DNA of 64,000 nucleotides from JASSUD01 sp031963415. Lineage in GTDB: Bacteria; Pseudomonadota; Gammaproteobacteria; Burkholderiales; Burkholderiaceae. Shown one piece after another: positions 44,762 through 53,080 of this stretch. The number at the start of each line of letters is the position of its first letter. Positions within the stretch are counted from its first letter, which is position 1. The translations under genes and the position numbers were made by a program. The stretch spans positions 186,001 through 250,000 of the forward strand of contig JASSUI010000001.1 in the NCBI GenBank assembly GCA_031963415.1, written 5' to 3'. The notes below the pieces were generated by a model. That model ran no database searches, was not told where the DNA came from, and saw only the letters and a list, made by a program, of their open reading frames with translations.

Positions 44762-45094
44762 TTCGACGCAAAGTTGCATATCCTGGAGATGTTTACTGGA
44801 TCGACCCAAATCCGGTTGCTGGGCGAGAAATGAAGGATAACCACTGCTTCGTTGTTCTCACTCCAACAGGAATTAATGCGCTTGGTGTGCTGATGGCAGT
44901 ACCTATTACCAGGGGGGCAATTCGCTCGCAATAATGGTTTAACTGTTGCCATCTCTGGACATGGTACAAATGGCGTTGCCGTACGCCATCATGTTAGAGC
45001 GTTTGATCTCAATGCACGTGAAAAAGCAGGTACTGCTTGTTACGTGGAGACAATCGACGAAGCCACACTAATGAAATTGTCTCGCGGGTTTTGA
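44758..45094 (+). pseudogene. pemK: PemK/MazF-type toxin, frameshifted at a G run
   Basis: Begins IRRKVAYPGDVYWIDPNPVAGREMKDNH, the PemK RNase start, and runs to PITRG. At 44912-44917 a run of six G shifts the frame and the normal reading stops. In another frame it continues FARNNGLTVAISGHGTNGVAVRHHVRAFDLNAR to FL-like LSRGF, the proper C-terminal half, ending at 45094. Either a decayed toxin, a slipping G tract or a sequencing error. Confidence 0.8.
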
Positions 45095-45195
45095 GTATTA
45101 TTGATCCAGAAATAGCGTGATATTTTTATTCGTCAGCGTGCGATCAATGTTTTCAATCCTTTTTAAATGAGACGACGCGGAGCCTTATCCTAAGC

Positions 45196-45714
45196 TCAAG
45201 GAAATTTTAACTTTGAAAAATTTCTTCCGTTGGATATAGCCTTGTATTCAATATCAGCTGCACTGGAGATCCACCCTTTTTCTTGAAGGAATATTAGCCA
45301 TGCCCGTGTACTGACTTTGCGACAGTTTTCTGGTACCAGAAAACTAGCCTTCATTATTCTATGGTCTTCAAAGAGAAAAACAGCCGTATCCATAGGATGC
45401 GCTAACGCAAAATCATTCATCGCTTCTTGAATAGCAAGCTCACCCAAGCCGGATTTTTTTAAAGGGTAGATTTGTAAAGTATGCTGATTGCTATATTGAT
45501 AGCCGACCTTAGTTTCTACTATTTCTAGGCGTTTAGCTTTCACCCAATCCGCTATCAATTGGCTGGAGGGAGTCGTATTTCGCGTAACTTCATACCACAC
45601 CATATCCACAATACGTACTTCCCAGCCTGGCTTAAGGAGGAGATCAAGCGATTGCGCATAAGCAAGCGTAATTAACGGGCCTGCATCAGGCAGCAAAAGA
45701 ACCTGAGTACTCAT
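45196..45714 (-). CDS. PIN-like toxin partner of RHH antitoxin
   Basis: 172 residues. LLLPDAGPLITLAYAQSLDLL resembles the first acidic motif of PIN nucleases (D10, here in a PDAGPL context), SGLGELAIQEA the middle acidic motif, and VFLFEDHRIMKA the third. So a PIN-type RNase is likely, of a less common subfamily. It overlaps its upstream partner by 4 bases, the layout of a toxin-antitoxin pair. Function inferred from motif and context. Confidence 0.6.
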   Translation of the reverse strand: MSTQVLLLPDAGPLITLAYAQSLDLLLKPGWEVRIVDMVWYEVTRNTTPSSQLIADWVKAKRLEIVETKVGYQYSNQHTLQIYPLKKSGLGELAIQEAMNDFALAHPMDTAVFLFEDHRIMKASFLVPENCRKVSTRAWLIFLQEKGWISSAADIEYKAISNGRNFSKLKFP

Positions 45715-46058
45715 TTCATTAAAGCGTGCAGTTCTTGCACCATTTTATTTGTTTCTTTGTCCGCGAGATGGGGCATTGGCAGATGTGCTTGTGCCATTAA
45801 AACAAAAAGATCTTCTTCACTCTCAAAATTGAGCGCCCGTAGAGCTGCTTTGCTATCTATGCGTCCTAGAGAAAAATCGAGTAGCACTTTGTAATTTTGA
45901 TTACCAGAAGTTTCTGCTACTTCAAATGTCTCGACTAGATAGCGTAGTTCACTATTAAATAAAGCGCTGATAGAAGTTTCAGTTTTAGCAGCAATAATTT
46001 TTGCTCGCTTAAGAAGGTCGCGATCCACTGCACATGTGAAATTGACGGACGTTGCCAT
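45711..46058 (-). CDS. Antitoxin of PIN-like module
   Basis: 115 residues from ATG 46058 with GGAGG upstream; a longer frame from 46157 runs through the operator and is rejected. MATSVNFTCAVDRDLLKRAK and IIAAKTETSISALFNSELRYL give a ribbon-helix-helix-like N-terminus; the C-terminal half (LHLPMPHLADKETNKM-like) likely wraps the toxin. First gene of the pair and probable autorepressor. Confidence 0.65.
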   Translation of the reverse strand: MATSVNFTCAVDRDLLKRAKIIAAKTETSISALFNSELRYLVETFEVAETSGNQNYKVLLDFSLGRIDSKAALRALNFESEEDLFVLMAQAHLPMPHLADKETNKMVQELHALMK

Positions 46059-46092
46059 AAATTGGTTCCTCCCTACGTATTCATGAATATTC

Positions 46093-46123
46093 CACATATT
46101 TATGTATTGTACATATATATGTG
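46093..46123. promoter_or_regulatory. 31-bp palindrome upstream of RHH/PIN pair
   Basis: CACATAT and ATATGTG enclose TATGTA-TTG-TACATA; only the two flanking T bases and the centre break symmetry. It lies 35 bases upstream of the antitoxin start and is a good operator candidate for its ribbon-helix-helix protein. Confidence 0.7.
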
Positions 46124-46271
46124 AATAAAACCGCGGAATATTGGCGAAGCACCGCACTTCACTTTTTTCTTATATTTGTTTTCAAAATACATAAGTGATC
46201 AATAATCGCACCAAAGCTGACTATTTTTGAGGCTGGCAAATGCTGATCCGCTTGAGTCTCTCGCTGGGCTG

Positions 46272-46289
46272 TGCAATACTTGTATTGCA
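46272..46289. promoter_or_regulatory. Perfect 18-bp palindrome upstream of relB
   Basis: TGCAATAC-TT-GTATTGCA, 32 bases before the relB ATG. Fits a RelB autoregulatory operator. Confidence 0.7.
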
Positions 46290-46320
46290 AAATGGCTTTT
46301 ACGTTTGGAGAGAGGTATTT

Positions 46321-46551
46321 ATGACCGCTATTTCTGTCCGCTTACCTAATGAGATCGAATTACGACTTAAAAATTTAGCGAAATTAACAGGGCGAAGCAA
46401 AACTTTTTACATTACTGCCGCTATTCTTGAGAAATTAGATGACCTTGAAGATATTTATCTTGCAGAGAAACGTTTAGAAGACATTCAGATTGGCAAAACT
46501 AAAACGATTCCGCTTGAAGATGTGATGAAACGCTATGGCATGGAAAATTGA
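46321..46551 (+). CDS. relB: RelB-type antitoxin
   Basis: 76 residues from ATG 46321 (GAGAGG upstream; a longer frame from 46240 would run through the operator). TAISVRLPNEIELRLKNLAK and LTGRSKTFYITAAILEKLDD form a ribbon-helix-helix domain; ETLRLEDIQIGKTKTIPLEDVM-type tail contacts the toxin. Overlaps relE by 17 bases. Confidence 0.88.
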   Translation: MTAISVRLPNEIELRLKNLAKLTGRSKTFYITAAILEKLDDLEDIYLAEKRLEDIQIGKTKTIPLEDVMKRYGMEN

Positions 46552-46810
46552 GTTTGACCCAGCTGCAGAGCGAGAACTTGACAAGCTAGATCGACAAATT
46601 GCTAGGCGCATTTTAGGTTTTCTATATGAACGAGTTGCTCAGCTAGATAATCCGCGGAGCATTGGAGAGGCGCTTAAAGGTACGCGACTAGGCGAACTCT
46701 GGAAATACCGAGTTGGTGATTACCGTGTCGTTAGCAATATTGAAGATAATATATTGCGTATTCTTGTCGTGAAGATTGGAAATCGCCGTGAAGTCTACCG
46801 TTCAAAATGA
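46535..46810 (+). CDS. relE: RelE-type toxin
   Basis: 91 residues: WKIEFDPAAERELDKLDRQI, ALKGTRLGELWKYRVGDYRV and VVKIGNRREVYR are the RelE core, including the basic and tyrosine residues used for mRNA cleavage on the ribosome. Intact, with its antitoxin directly upstream; the one pair in this cluster with no defect or doubt. Confidence 0.9.
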   Translation: MAWKIEFDPAAERELDKLDRQIARRILGFLYERVAQLDNPRSIGEALKGTRLGELWKYRVGDYRVVSNIEDNILRILVVKIGNRREVYRSK

Positions 46811-46878
46811 AAGATAGCTATTGAAATGGAAGATCATTCCGCCTTCTAAGTTTTTATCGTTTCCTCCAAGCCCCCGCC

Positions 46879-47089
46879 TACCATTCTGAACGTACCCTTT
46901 CTTGATAGTTCAACCCATCTATATTGTCGTTTTTCCAGATACCAAAAGCATCAATGCTTGCGGGTTTGTGTTTTTCGAGATATTCGGCGCTTGCTATTCG
47001 CGTTAATTCAGCCAGACTCTTTTTTCTATTGCACAAATGTTTGTTAGCCACTCAATTTGTCCATCTGGTATACCAACTAATGTACGCAT
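46879..47089 (-). pseudogene. Ribbon-helix-helix antitoxin, frameshifted
   Basis: From ATG 47089 (GGAG five bases upstream) reads MRTLVGIPDGQIEWLTNIC, then the frame is lost in an A-run near 47010; in the next frame it continues SLAELTRIASAEYLEKHK and DAFGIWKNDNIDGLNYQERV to a TAG at 46879. This is a VapB-like antitoxin tail. No partner toxin follows, so it is a relic. Confidence 0.75.
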
Positions 47090-47133
47090 GATTACTCCAT
47101 AAACAAGCAAGCTGCTGTCTATCTGTTGGGTAT

Positions 47134-47569
47134 TTATTTGACATTGCGCAAAATGACTTCAGCGCAAAAGGTTGTTGGGGTCAAAATACGTGCTTGACCA
47201 GCGTTGTCCACTTGTAGCAATCCCGCGCGTTGGTCTCCAGTTACGAGATAGTTCGCTTGACCAGCTAAAGCCATTGTAAACAGCAAGGCTGTCATCAGGA
47301 TCATGCATTTCGATGCTTTGTGGCAGATTCGGTAGGTGCTCAAGCACAATAGCGCGCTGCACGTTGTTGATTATCGCGCCGATATGGTGTGATGGTAGGA
47401 TAGCTTTGAGTTTAGGGTAACGACTCACTCGCCGCAGTTCATCAAGCTGCGCCAATGAAGTGATCAGATCGAATTGAGATGCACGCCAGGCGTTATAAAT
47501 CGTGTCGGGCGCGCCATGCGAAGAGATTAGCGCACTGATGAAGAAGTTGGTATCCAGGACAACTCGCAT
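47134..47569 (-). pseudogene. vapC: VapC-type PIN toxin, frameshifted
   Basis: Begins MRVVLDTNFFISALISSHGA with the PIN acidic residues, reads to MHDPDD near 47310, then an extra base shifts the frame. In the next frame it continues ALLFTMALAGQANYLVTGDQ and LTPTTFCAEVI to a stop at 47134, the normal end of the COG1569 family. One inserted A explains it. The antitoxin start upstream is intact. Confidence 0.85.
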
Positions 47570-47808
47570 CAGTGCTCATGTGCCCATTGGACTGCCTCAT
47601 CAATTAAATTAGATACTTCAATTTCGCTCATGTTGGAAGTAGCTGTTTTAGCTTGTTCAACAGCTCGCTCAAAAATGTACGAACGGACTGCTTCTTCGAT
47701 AAAACGCGATAGATCGCCTTTGCGTCCGCCGCCCTGTGCAGCGATAAACATACGAACGGACTGATCTGTGTCAGGTGATACGGCGATATTCCAGCGAACT
47801 GAGTGCAT
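47569..47808 (-). CDS. vapB: VapB-type antitoxin
   Basis: 79 residues: MHSVRWNIAVSPDTDQSVRM, GGGRKGDLSRFIEEAVRSYIF, a ribbon-helix-helix antitoxin, with a C-terminal acidic tail IEVSNLIDEAVQWAHEH. AAGG six bases before the ATG. Its stop overlaps the vapC start as TGATG. With the toxin broken it may remain as an autorepressor without a target. Confidence 0.8.
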   Translation of the reverse strand: MHSVRWNIAVSPDTDQSVRMFIAAQGGGRKGDLSRFIEEAVRSYIFERAVEQAKTATSNMSEIEVSNLIDEAVQWAHEH

Positions 47809-47830
47809 AACTACCTTGGGGGATTTCGGC

Positions 47831-47846
47831 GTATAAGTATTTATAC
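47831..47846. promoter_or_regulatory. Palindrome upstream of vapB
   Basis: GTATAA-GTAT-TTATAC, 22 bases upstream of the vapB ATG, overlapping the likely promoter. Operator candidate. Confidence 0.55.
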
Positions 47847-48240
47847 ACTTAACTTGCTTTTAATACAAAACGAACTAGCTCCTTAAGCCAGGGCCACTAT
47901 ATGAATCTATGGTCGTCCCCGTTTTTGCAACCCTGATTTTTGACGTTGTGGTTGGCTTGCTCGAATCTATTCGGCGTCATATTAAGGATATGTCCCTGCG
48001 CCTCGATGAGAGTAGCGCTTAACGAACCTAAGAGCGCCTTCGGACTTTAAAAGACCGGTTCATATACCAGGTTATTCACCAGGCCGATATGCCGTTTACG
48101 TCATCAAATTTCAGCGACCGCAAAACCAGACAGGTTGACTTAAATTTAAAAAAAATGAAACAAGACACACATCATCAAACAGATGTAGAGGTCGATTTCA
48201 TTTCAAATACCGTGTGATGTACTGCTAATGCCCACGCAAT
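47847..48240. other. Decayed intergenic region
   Basis: 394 bases between vapB and an IS110 relic. One short frame reads MVVPVFATLIFDVVVGLLES and stops after 40 codons; it may be a gene fragment but I cannot name it. Otherwise nothing seen. Confidence 0.4.
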
Positions 48241-49201
48241 TCATGCAAGTTTATTGGCAAGCGCACACGCAACAACATTGGTATGTTGTCGACTCAGCAT
48301 CGAGCGAACCCAATCAGCCAAACGACCTGTATAACGCTCACATCGCTGCAGATAGGAGCGGGCGCGCTGAACTAGCAAGCGCCTGAGATTCTTATCGCCC
48401 CTTTTACTGATGCCAAGAAGTTTTGCTCTACCTCCTGTGCTGTATTGACGAGGCACCAGACCAATTGATGCTGCAAAATTGCGGCCACATCTATATTGCT
48501 TGCCATCGCCCATTTCTGCGCTTAACACACTGGCGGTAATTGGACCCACACCAGGGATCGTGAGCAAGCGTTGAGCAAGATCATCAGCAGCAAGTTGCCG
48601 ATTCAATTCCTTATCCAAGGTACTAATTTGTTCACTCAAGTACTTGAAGCGGGTGTACAACTGCTCGAGTACCGTTACCAGTCTCGAGCGGGAGCGAATG
48701 TTCGGCTAAGACTACAGGTAGGCACGTAATGACTGCTTTGCCAACCGGTAGGCTGATTCCAAATTCGAGCAAAAATGCGTGAATCTGATTGACACTCTTG
48801 ACGCGATCACACACCAATGAATCTCGTGTGCGATGTAAGACAGATAGCGTTTGCTGCGCTTCGGCCTTTGGTGTAACAAACCGCATGCTAGGACGAGAAG
48901 CAGCCTCTCAGATTGCTTCCGCATCAATAAAATCGTTCTTGTTCGTCTTGATGAAAGGGCGAACGAATTGTGGTGAGATCAGCTTGACCTGATGACCTAG
49001 TTGAATGAGCTTGCGAGCCATCCAATGAGCGCCAGCACATGCTTCCATAACCACCGTGCAAGCATGGTGGTTTCCCAAAAAGGTAAGCAACTGCTTGCGC
49101 GAAACCTTTTTGCGAAACACTTCTTTACCCGCTTGATCCTGCCCATGTAAGTTGAATGAGCGTTTGCCTAAGTCAATTCCGATTAACGTTGCCTTTTGCA
49201 T
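48241..49201 (-). pseudogene. IS110-family transposase, decayed copy
   Basis: Starts MQKATLIGIDLGKRSFNLHG (DEDD RuvC-like first acid), reads to NDFIDAEAI and hits TGA where the family has a cysteine codon; continues EAASRPSMRFVTPKAEAQQT, loses frame near 48650, and resumes YLSEQISTLDKEL with TIPGVGPITASVL and GRNFAASIGLVPRQYSTGGR (C-terminal Tnp2 domain with catalytic serine region). One nonsense and at least one frameshift. Not closely related to the IS110 copy at 58131-59180. Confidence 0.88.
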
Positions 49202-49372
49202 GATGGCCTCCTTCCCTTCGATAAGAATTTCCCGCCATCGTACCGCTTTAGAAGTGGGAACGACCATCTCATTACGCCTCCATTTGAGCAGTTAGTACCT
49301 CATGTAGGAATTCTGAATCCCATCCAGCCATTTTTCTCATTTGCTTGAAATTTACGCAAGGCCTGCATTGTT

Positions 49373-49600
49373 TCATGATATTGAACAAATTGAGGACTGT
49401 TTTTTAACGATGGCGATATTTTGTGCAGCATGCCCCTTTCGAATACGGCTGTCGTCTTCCCCAAAGGAAACATCTAATACCCAGTGGAGTTTATTTTCGA
49501 TCCCCCAGTGTTGGCGCCTAGCTTGCAATAAGCGCTCAGATCCAGCGGTAAACTGGTGATATCGTAGCGTTTCTCCGTGGTGCTTTTCGCCCCTATGGAC
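49373..49600 (-). pseudogene. ISAs1-family transposase C-terminal fragment
   Basis: STTEKRYDITSLPLDL in one frame continues ERLLQARRQHWGIENKLHWV and LDVSFGEDDSRIRKGHAAQN in another, ending in KKQSSICSIS. This is the last quarter of an ISAs1 transposase with a frameshift. Its sequence differs from the intact ISAs1 at 15.7 kb. Confidence 0.8.
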
Positions 49601-49850
49601 TTGCAATTACCCACAAATATGATCGAACTCAAAGCCAATCTGGATATCAATGAGCCTTCGCACTCCCCTCCAGATAACGATGTTCCCTGGCGGAAGATCA
49701 TTGGCGCGAGCCATATATCCACCAAGTTGAGTGAGTTTGATGGTGTAGCGCATTAGAGGCCCGGCATTTAGACTTTTCGGTGTATCTTTAACCGTTGATC
49801 CAGCCGCTGCATTTCGGAGGGCGTGTGCGCAATTTCGGCTGAGAGTTGCG
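49601..49850. repeat. Duplicate of IS4-element 3' end, left copy
   Basis: About 250 bases that repeat 49998-50240 in the same direction with about 85% identity. Read on the minus strand it is the end of an IS4-family transposase (GYMARANDLP...LIDIQIGF) with stops. The rest of that copy is missing. Confidence 0.75.
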
Positions 49851-49974
49851 GCCTTGTTCTTTACTGGTTACTCTTGATCCATCTTTGGCTTTCTTTAACA
49901 TCGCGATGTCCCTTCCTCTGCACATGCAGCGACGTTAGCTCAACTCGATCTTTGTTAGCAGGTTTTAAACTTAA

Positions 49975-50025
49975 AAAATTGTGGGTAATTGCAAGCTTCA
50001 TGGACTTGCAATTACCCACAATTTT
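49975..50025. repeat. Perfect 21-bp inverted repeat, two abutting IS ends
   Basis: Arms 49975-49995 and 50005-50025 are perfectly complementary around a 9-base loop. The right arm is the end of the IS4 element at 50012-51052; the left arm is the same end in opposite direction. Two element ends meet head to head. Confidence 0.8.
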
Positions 50026-50240
50026 GAGCGAGCTCAAAACCGATCTGGATATCAATGAGCCTTCGCATTCCTCTCCAAATAACGGTGTTGCCAGGCGGAG
50101 GGTCATTGGCGCGAGCCATATATCCACCGAGTTGAGCGAGTTTAATGATGTATCGCATAAGAGGCTTAGCGTTTGCCGTTTTCGGGGTATCTTTAACCAG
50201 TTGATCAAGCCGCTGTATTTCAGCGTGGGTGAGCGCAACT
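49998..50240. repeat. Duplicate of IS4-element 3' end, right copy
   Basis: Partner of 49601-49850; here it is continuous with the rest of the IS4 transposase. Confidence 0.75.
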
Positions 50241-51052
50241 TCGGCAGATTGTTCAGGCGCAGCCCTTTGTACCATAGTCATCCAGAAGATACGCCAGCTT
50301 ACGATGCAAAATACGGAGATGAGATTGGCCAGGCGCTCCGCTGTATGCAGCTTAGCCTCTTCAGCCTTACAGCCTGATTTCAGGATTTTGTGGAATACCT
50401 CTATTTTCCAACGCAGTGCGTACCAGTTAAGCTTCTCGATGGCCTGCTTGCGAGAGGTAACAGGCAAATTGGTGATCAATTTCCATTCAATTCGCTTTCT
50501 GTGCGCAGGTGCATTTCGCTCAATGGCATGAATCACCGTCAAGTGCAAAACTGGGTAACGACGCTGCTTGCCCAGGGGAGGCAATACCATGATGCGGCGA
50601 TATCGAAGTTCAAGTGCAACCTGACTTTCCTGGCCTTTGGAATCTCGAATCGTGATCCCATATAAACCTTTAACTCGAACCTCATTCATTTCTTGCTCAA
50701 TGGTGTGTGTTCCATCTTCCGCAAGCCGATCTACGCAAGAGCGTACCAAGAAATTTGTTTGCTGTTCTTGTGCCAGGCAGAATAATTCGTAAATATCGCT
50801 TTCGCGATCTCCTACATGAACACACCGCTGCGCTTCGCCCAGCAATGCGGTTGATTGTCGCAGGTTCTCAAGCCACCGATAACTTTCTTTCTCTTCGATT
50901 GGAACACGTGTAGGGTTAATTTTGTTCTTAAGCGCGCGGCCTCCTTTAAATTTCTTGCGCGTCCAGAATTTGATTGCCGCAAGACCAAGGGGAACGCCTT
51001 GCGTCGTCACGACTAGACTCGAGTGCATCAAAATCCCACAAGCCGTGTACAT
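50012..51052 (-). pseudogene. IS4-family transposase, 5' truncated
   Basis: 346 codons of an IS50-like IS4 transposase (family about 450-480). Seen: GDRESDIYELFCLAQEQ (second D region), KQAIEKLNWYALRWKIEVFHKILKSGCKAEE (the YREK-like block with catalytic E), and the C-terminal LGGYMARANDPPPGN. The N-terminal DNA-binding domain and first catalytic acid are missing; the frame is cut off 5 bases before the end of the IS3 element, which probably removed them. Confidence 0.85.
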
Positions 51053-51135
51053 CAGGTGGAGTGAACCCCTGAGGCTGTACCGAGCAGGAAGAATAAATTG
51101 ATACGCTTGCTAAGCTTTTTAAAAGGAATAGCAAG

Positions 51136-51498
51136 ATGTCAGCAAGAGGCCCGTATCGTCGTCATAGTCCCCAGTTCAAACTCCAATTGTGCAATGACAT
51201 TTGTAGTGGCAAGCTAGGCCGACGCGAGGCTCAGCGTACTTATCAACTTTCAGCCAACCTGATTCAGCTGTGGCTTACTCAATATGAGCGCGGAGAATTA
51301 AATGCAGAGGATGTAGCGGCTACTACCATGGCAGAGTATGAGGCCAAGATTGCCGCATTAGAGCGCAAAGTGGGGCAACTCACCATGGAACTTGACCTAC
51401 TCAAAAAAACGCCATGGCGACGACAAGAAACGAGCAGCGGCACCTCCTCCATCATCAGCGGCCCCCAGGTTGCTCTGTCAGATGGGGATGCCAAATGA
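51136..51498 (+). CDS. IS3-family transposase OrfA
   Basis: 120 residues. RGPYRRHSPQFKLQLCNDIC and REAQRTYQLSANLIQLWLTQY form the helix-turn-helix; the C-terminal AEYEAKIAALERKVGQLTME is the leucine-zipper segment. At the end, an A AAA AAC run (after LDLLKK) is a classic -1 slippery site for making the OrfAB fusion. The gene itself is intact, but its OrfB partner is split. Confidence 0.88.
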   Translation: MSARGPYRRHSPQFKLQLCNDICSGKLGRREAQRTYQLSANLIQLWLTQYERGELNAEDVAATTMAEYEAKIAALERKVGQLTMELDLLKKTPWRRQETSSGTSSIISGPQVALSDGDAK

Positions 51499-52692
51499 TC
51501 GCTCTTCCCCGAAGTACATTTTATTATCAGCCTGTAGCCCCTGTGAGAGAGTGCGACGATAAGAAAGTGTGCGAACTCATTGAAGCCGTTCAAGAGGAAT
51601 TTCCAGGGTACGGCTATCGGCGTATTACCCATGCGTTGCGTGCACAAGGATATGTGATTAATCACAAACGTATTGCCCGTATCATGAAAGGGTCGCGGTA
51701 GGGACAGCGATTACCCGCTGCCCCCCGCACAGATCCGTACTTGCGGGACTACCGCATACGGCTCCTGCCAAAGGTGTTGACGTTAAACCGCTCTGATGGA
51801 AGAGGATGGACTACCCGGCAAGGAGGTAGGTATTTTATGGTCAAGCGATTAAACCGGATCCATGACAGCCTATGTCTCTGACTTCTTCGCATTAAGGCAT
51901 GCCGCCAAGCGCGGCAAACCTCACTGCAGAACCCCGATAATCGCCGCATGTTTCCCGGTATCGCATAATAATTTAAATACCCTCTGATCACGCGCCGCAG
52001 CCATTTACCGATGACTGGCACTGGTTCATGTCGTCGTCGCATCAGCGTTTTCCGAATCGCCGCCAGCGTTGCACGCATCCGCTTCTTGATCGTCAACCTG
52101 ACGAGCTTAAAGCCGCCACTATGCTCACCACAGCAGTGCGTGAAACCCAAGAAATCAAATGTTTCTGACTTTCGCACTCCACGTTCCCGGCATTGCTGCA
52201 ACGCAAACCGACCAAATCGTATCAGCCGCGTCTTGTCCGGGTGGAGTTCCAACTTGAATTTGGCAAGACGCTCTCGCATCTCAGCTAGAAATCGTCTTGC
52301 TTCGCCCTCGTATTGAAACCCCATCACGCTATCGTCTGCATAGCGAATTAGGATGACATCGCCCTCGGCGTGTCGTTGTCGCCATTGATGCGCCCATAAA
52401 TCCAGTGCGTAGTGCAGGTAAATATTCGTTAATAACGGTGAAATCACAGATCCTTGAGGCGTACCTTTCCCCGATGCGCTGCGATGTCCATCCTCAATCG
52501 TACCTGCTTTCAACCATTTTCGGATAAGCCTGATGACTCGCCGATCCGCAATCCGGTGTTCCAGAAATCGGATCATCCACACGTGATCAATTTCATCGAA
52601 GGAAACCACCACAAACTACCCCATCTCACCCTCTTCCCGAGTCAGTTATCATCATTCGAGAAGGCCACCCCTTCAAAGGACAGTCACTCAAG

Positions 52693-53076
52693 GTGCTAAG
52701 CCGGCGACAGTACACTGGGCGGCCGCACTTTCTACTTATTTTTCCCGACGAATCACGTTCACTCATTCCTATTGAATGGACTGACTTCCAAATTGATAGT
52801 TCCCACCAGGGGCATTCAGCTATTGCACCTACATCAAAGCTACTGGGCTCAATTTCTGACTTGCTACATATGCGTCAGATCGTCGATGCTTTGCTTTGCC
52901 AAGTAGCAAAGGAGAGTAACGATGCAATTAGACCTACCCTTTCCCAATCTACCGACAAACAGCAACACCCTGTGGGAGCAGCTCGACGAAACACAGCGCG
53001 AGGAAATGATCAACACGCTTGCGCAAACCCTAGTCAAAGCTTGGATAAACAAAGCAAAACCGGAGAGCAGTCATGA
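52693..53076 (+). CDS. DUF5372-like protein
   Basis: Open from before 52645; the first usual start codon is GTG 52693, but upstream codons read IIIREGHPFKGQSLKVLSRR, which matches the family start, so the true start may be non-standard or supplied by the previous insertion site. Core: HFLLIFPDESRSLIPIEWTDF. Function unknown; such genes accompany large serine recombinases. It is followed in another frame by a 52-residue gene and its C-terminal third overlaps that gene, so the real protein may end in function before the overlap. Confidence 0.6.
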   Translation: MLSRRQYTGRPHFLLIFPDESRSLIPIEWTDFQIDSSHQGHSAIAPTSKLLGSISDLLHMRQIVDALLCQVAKESNDAIRPTLSQSTDKQQHPVGAARRNTARGNDQHACANPSQSLDKQSKTGEQS

Positions 53077-53080
53077 ATGA
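52922..53080 (+). CDS. Small protein, 52 aa, recombinase operon
   Basis: ATG 52922 with AAGGAG seven bases upstream, encoding MQLDLPFPNLPTNSNTLWEQ and LDETQREEMINTLAQTLVKA, ending SSHE. Its stop overlaps the recombinase start (ATGAATGA). Helical, not recognised. The strong ribosome site and coupling argue that it is real; it could be an accessory or directionality factor. Confidence 0.7.
   Translation: MQLDLPFPNLPTNSNTLWEQLDETQREEMINTLAQTLVKAWINKAKPESSHE

Noticed and set aside
16967..48000. attR (second copy of the tRNA-Gly 3' end) at the right end of the ICE remnant
   Set aside because: Reading through 42.5-48 kb I did not find the tRNA 3' sequence again; the ICE boundary stays undefined.
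51135..51140. Independent small mobile element left of the intron
   Set aside because: Sequence belongs to IS3 OrfA; the missing OrfB half is at 62.1-62.7 kb, so it is one split element.
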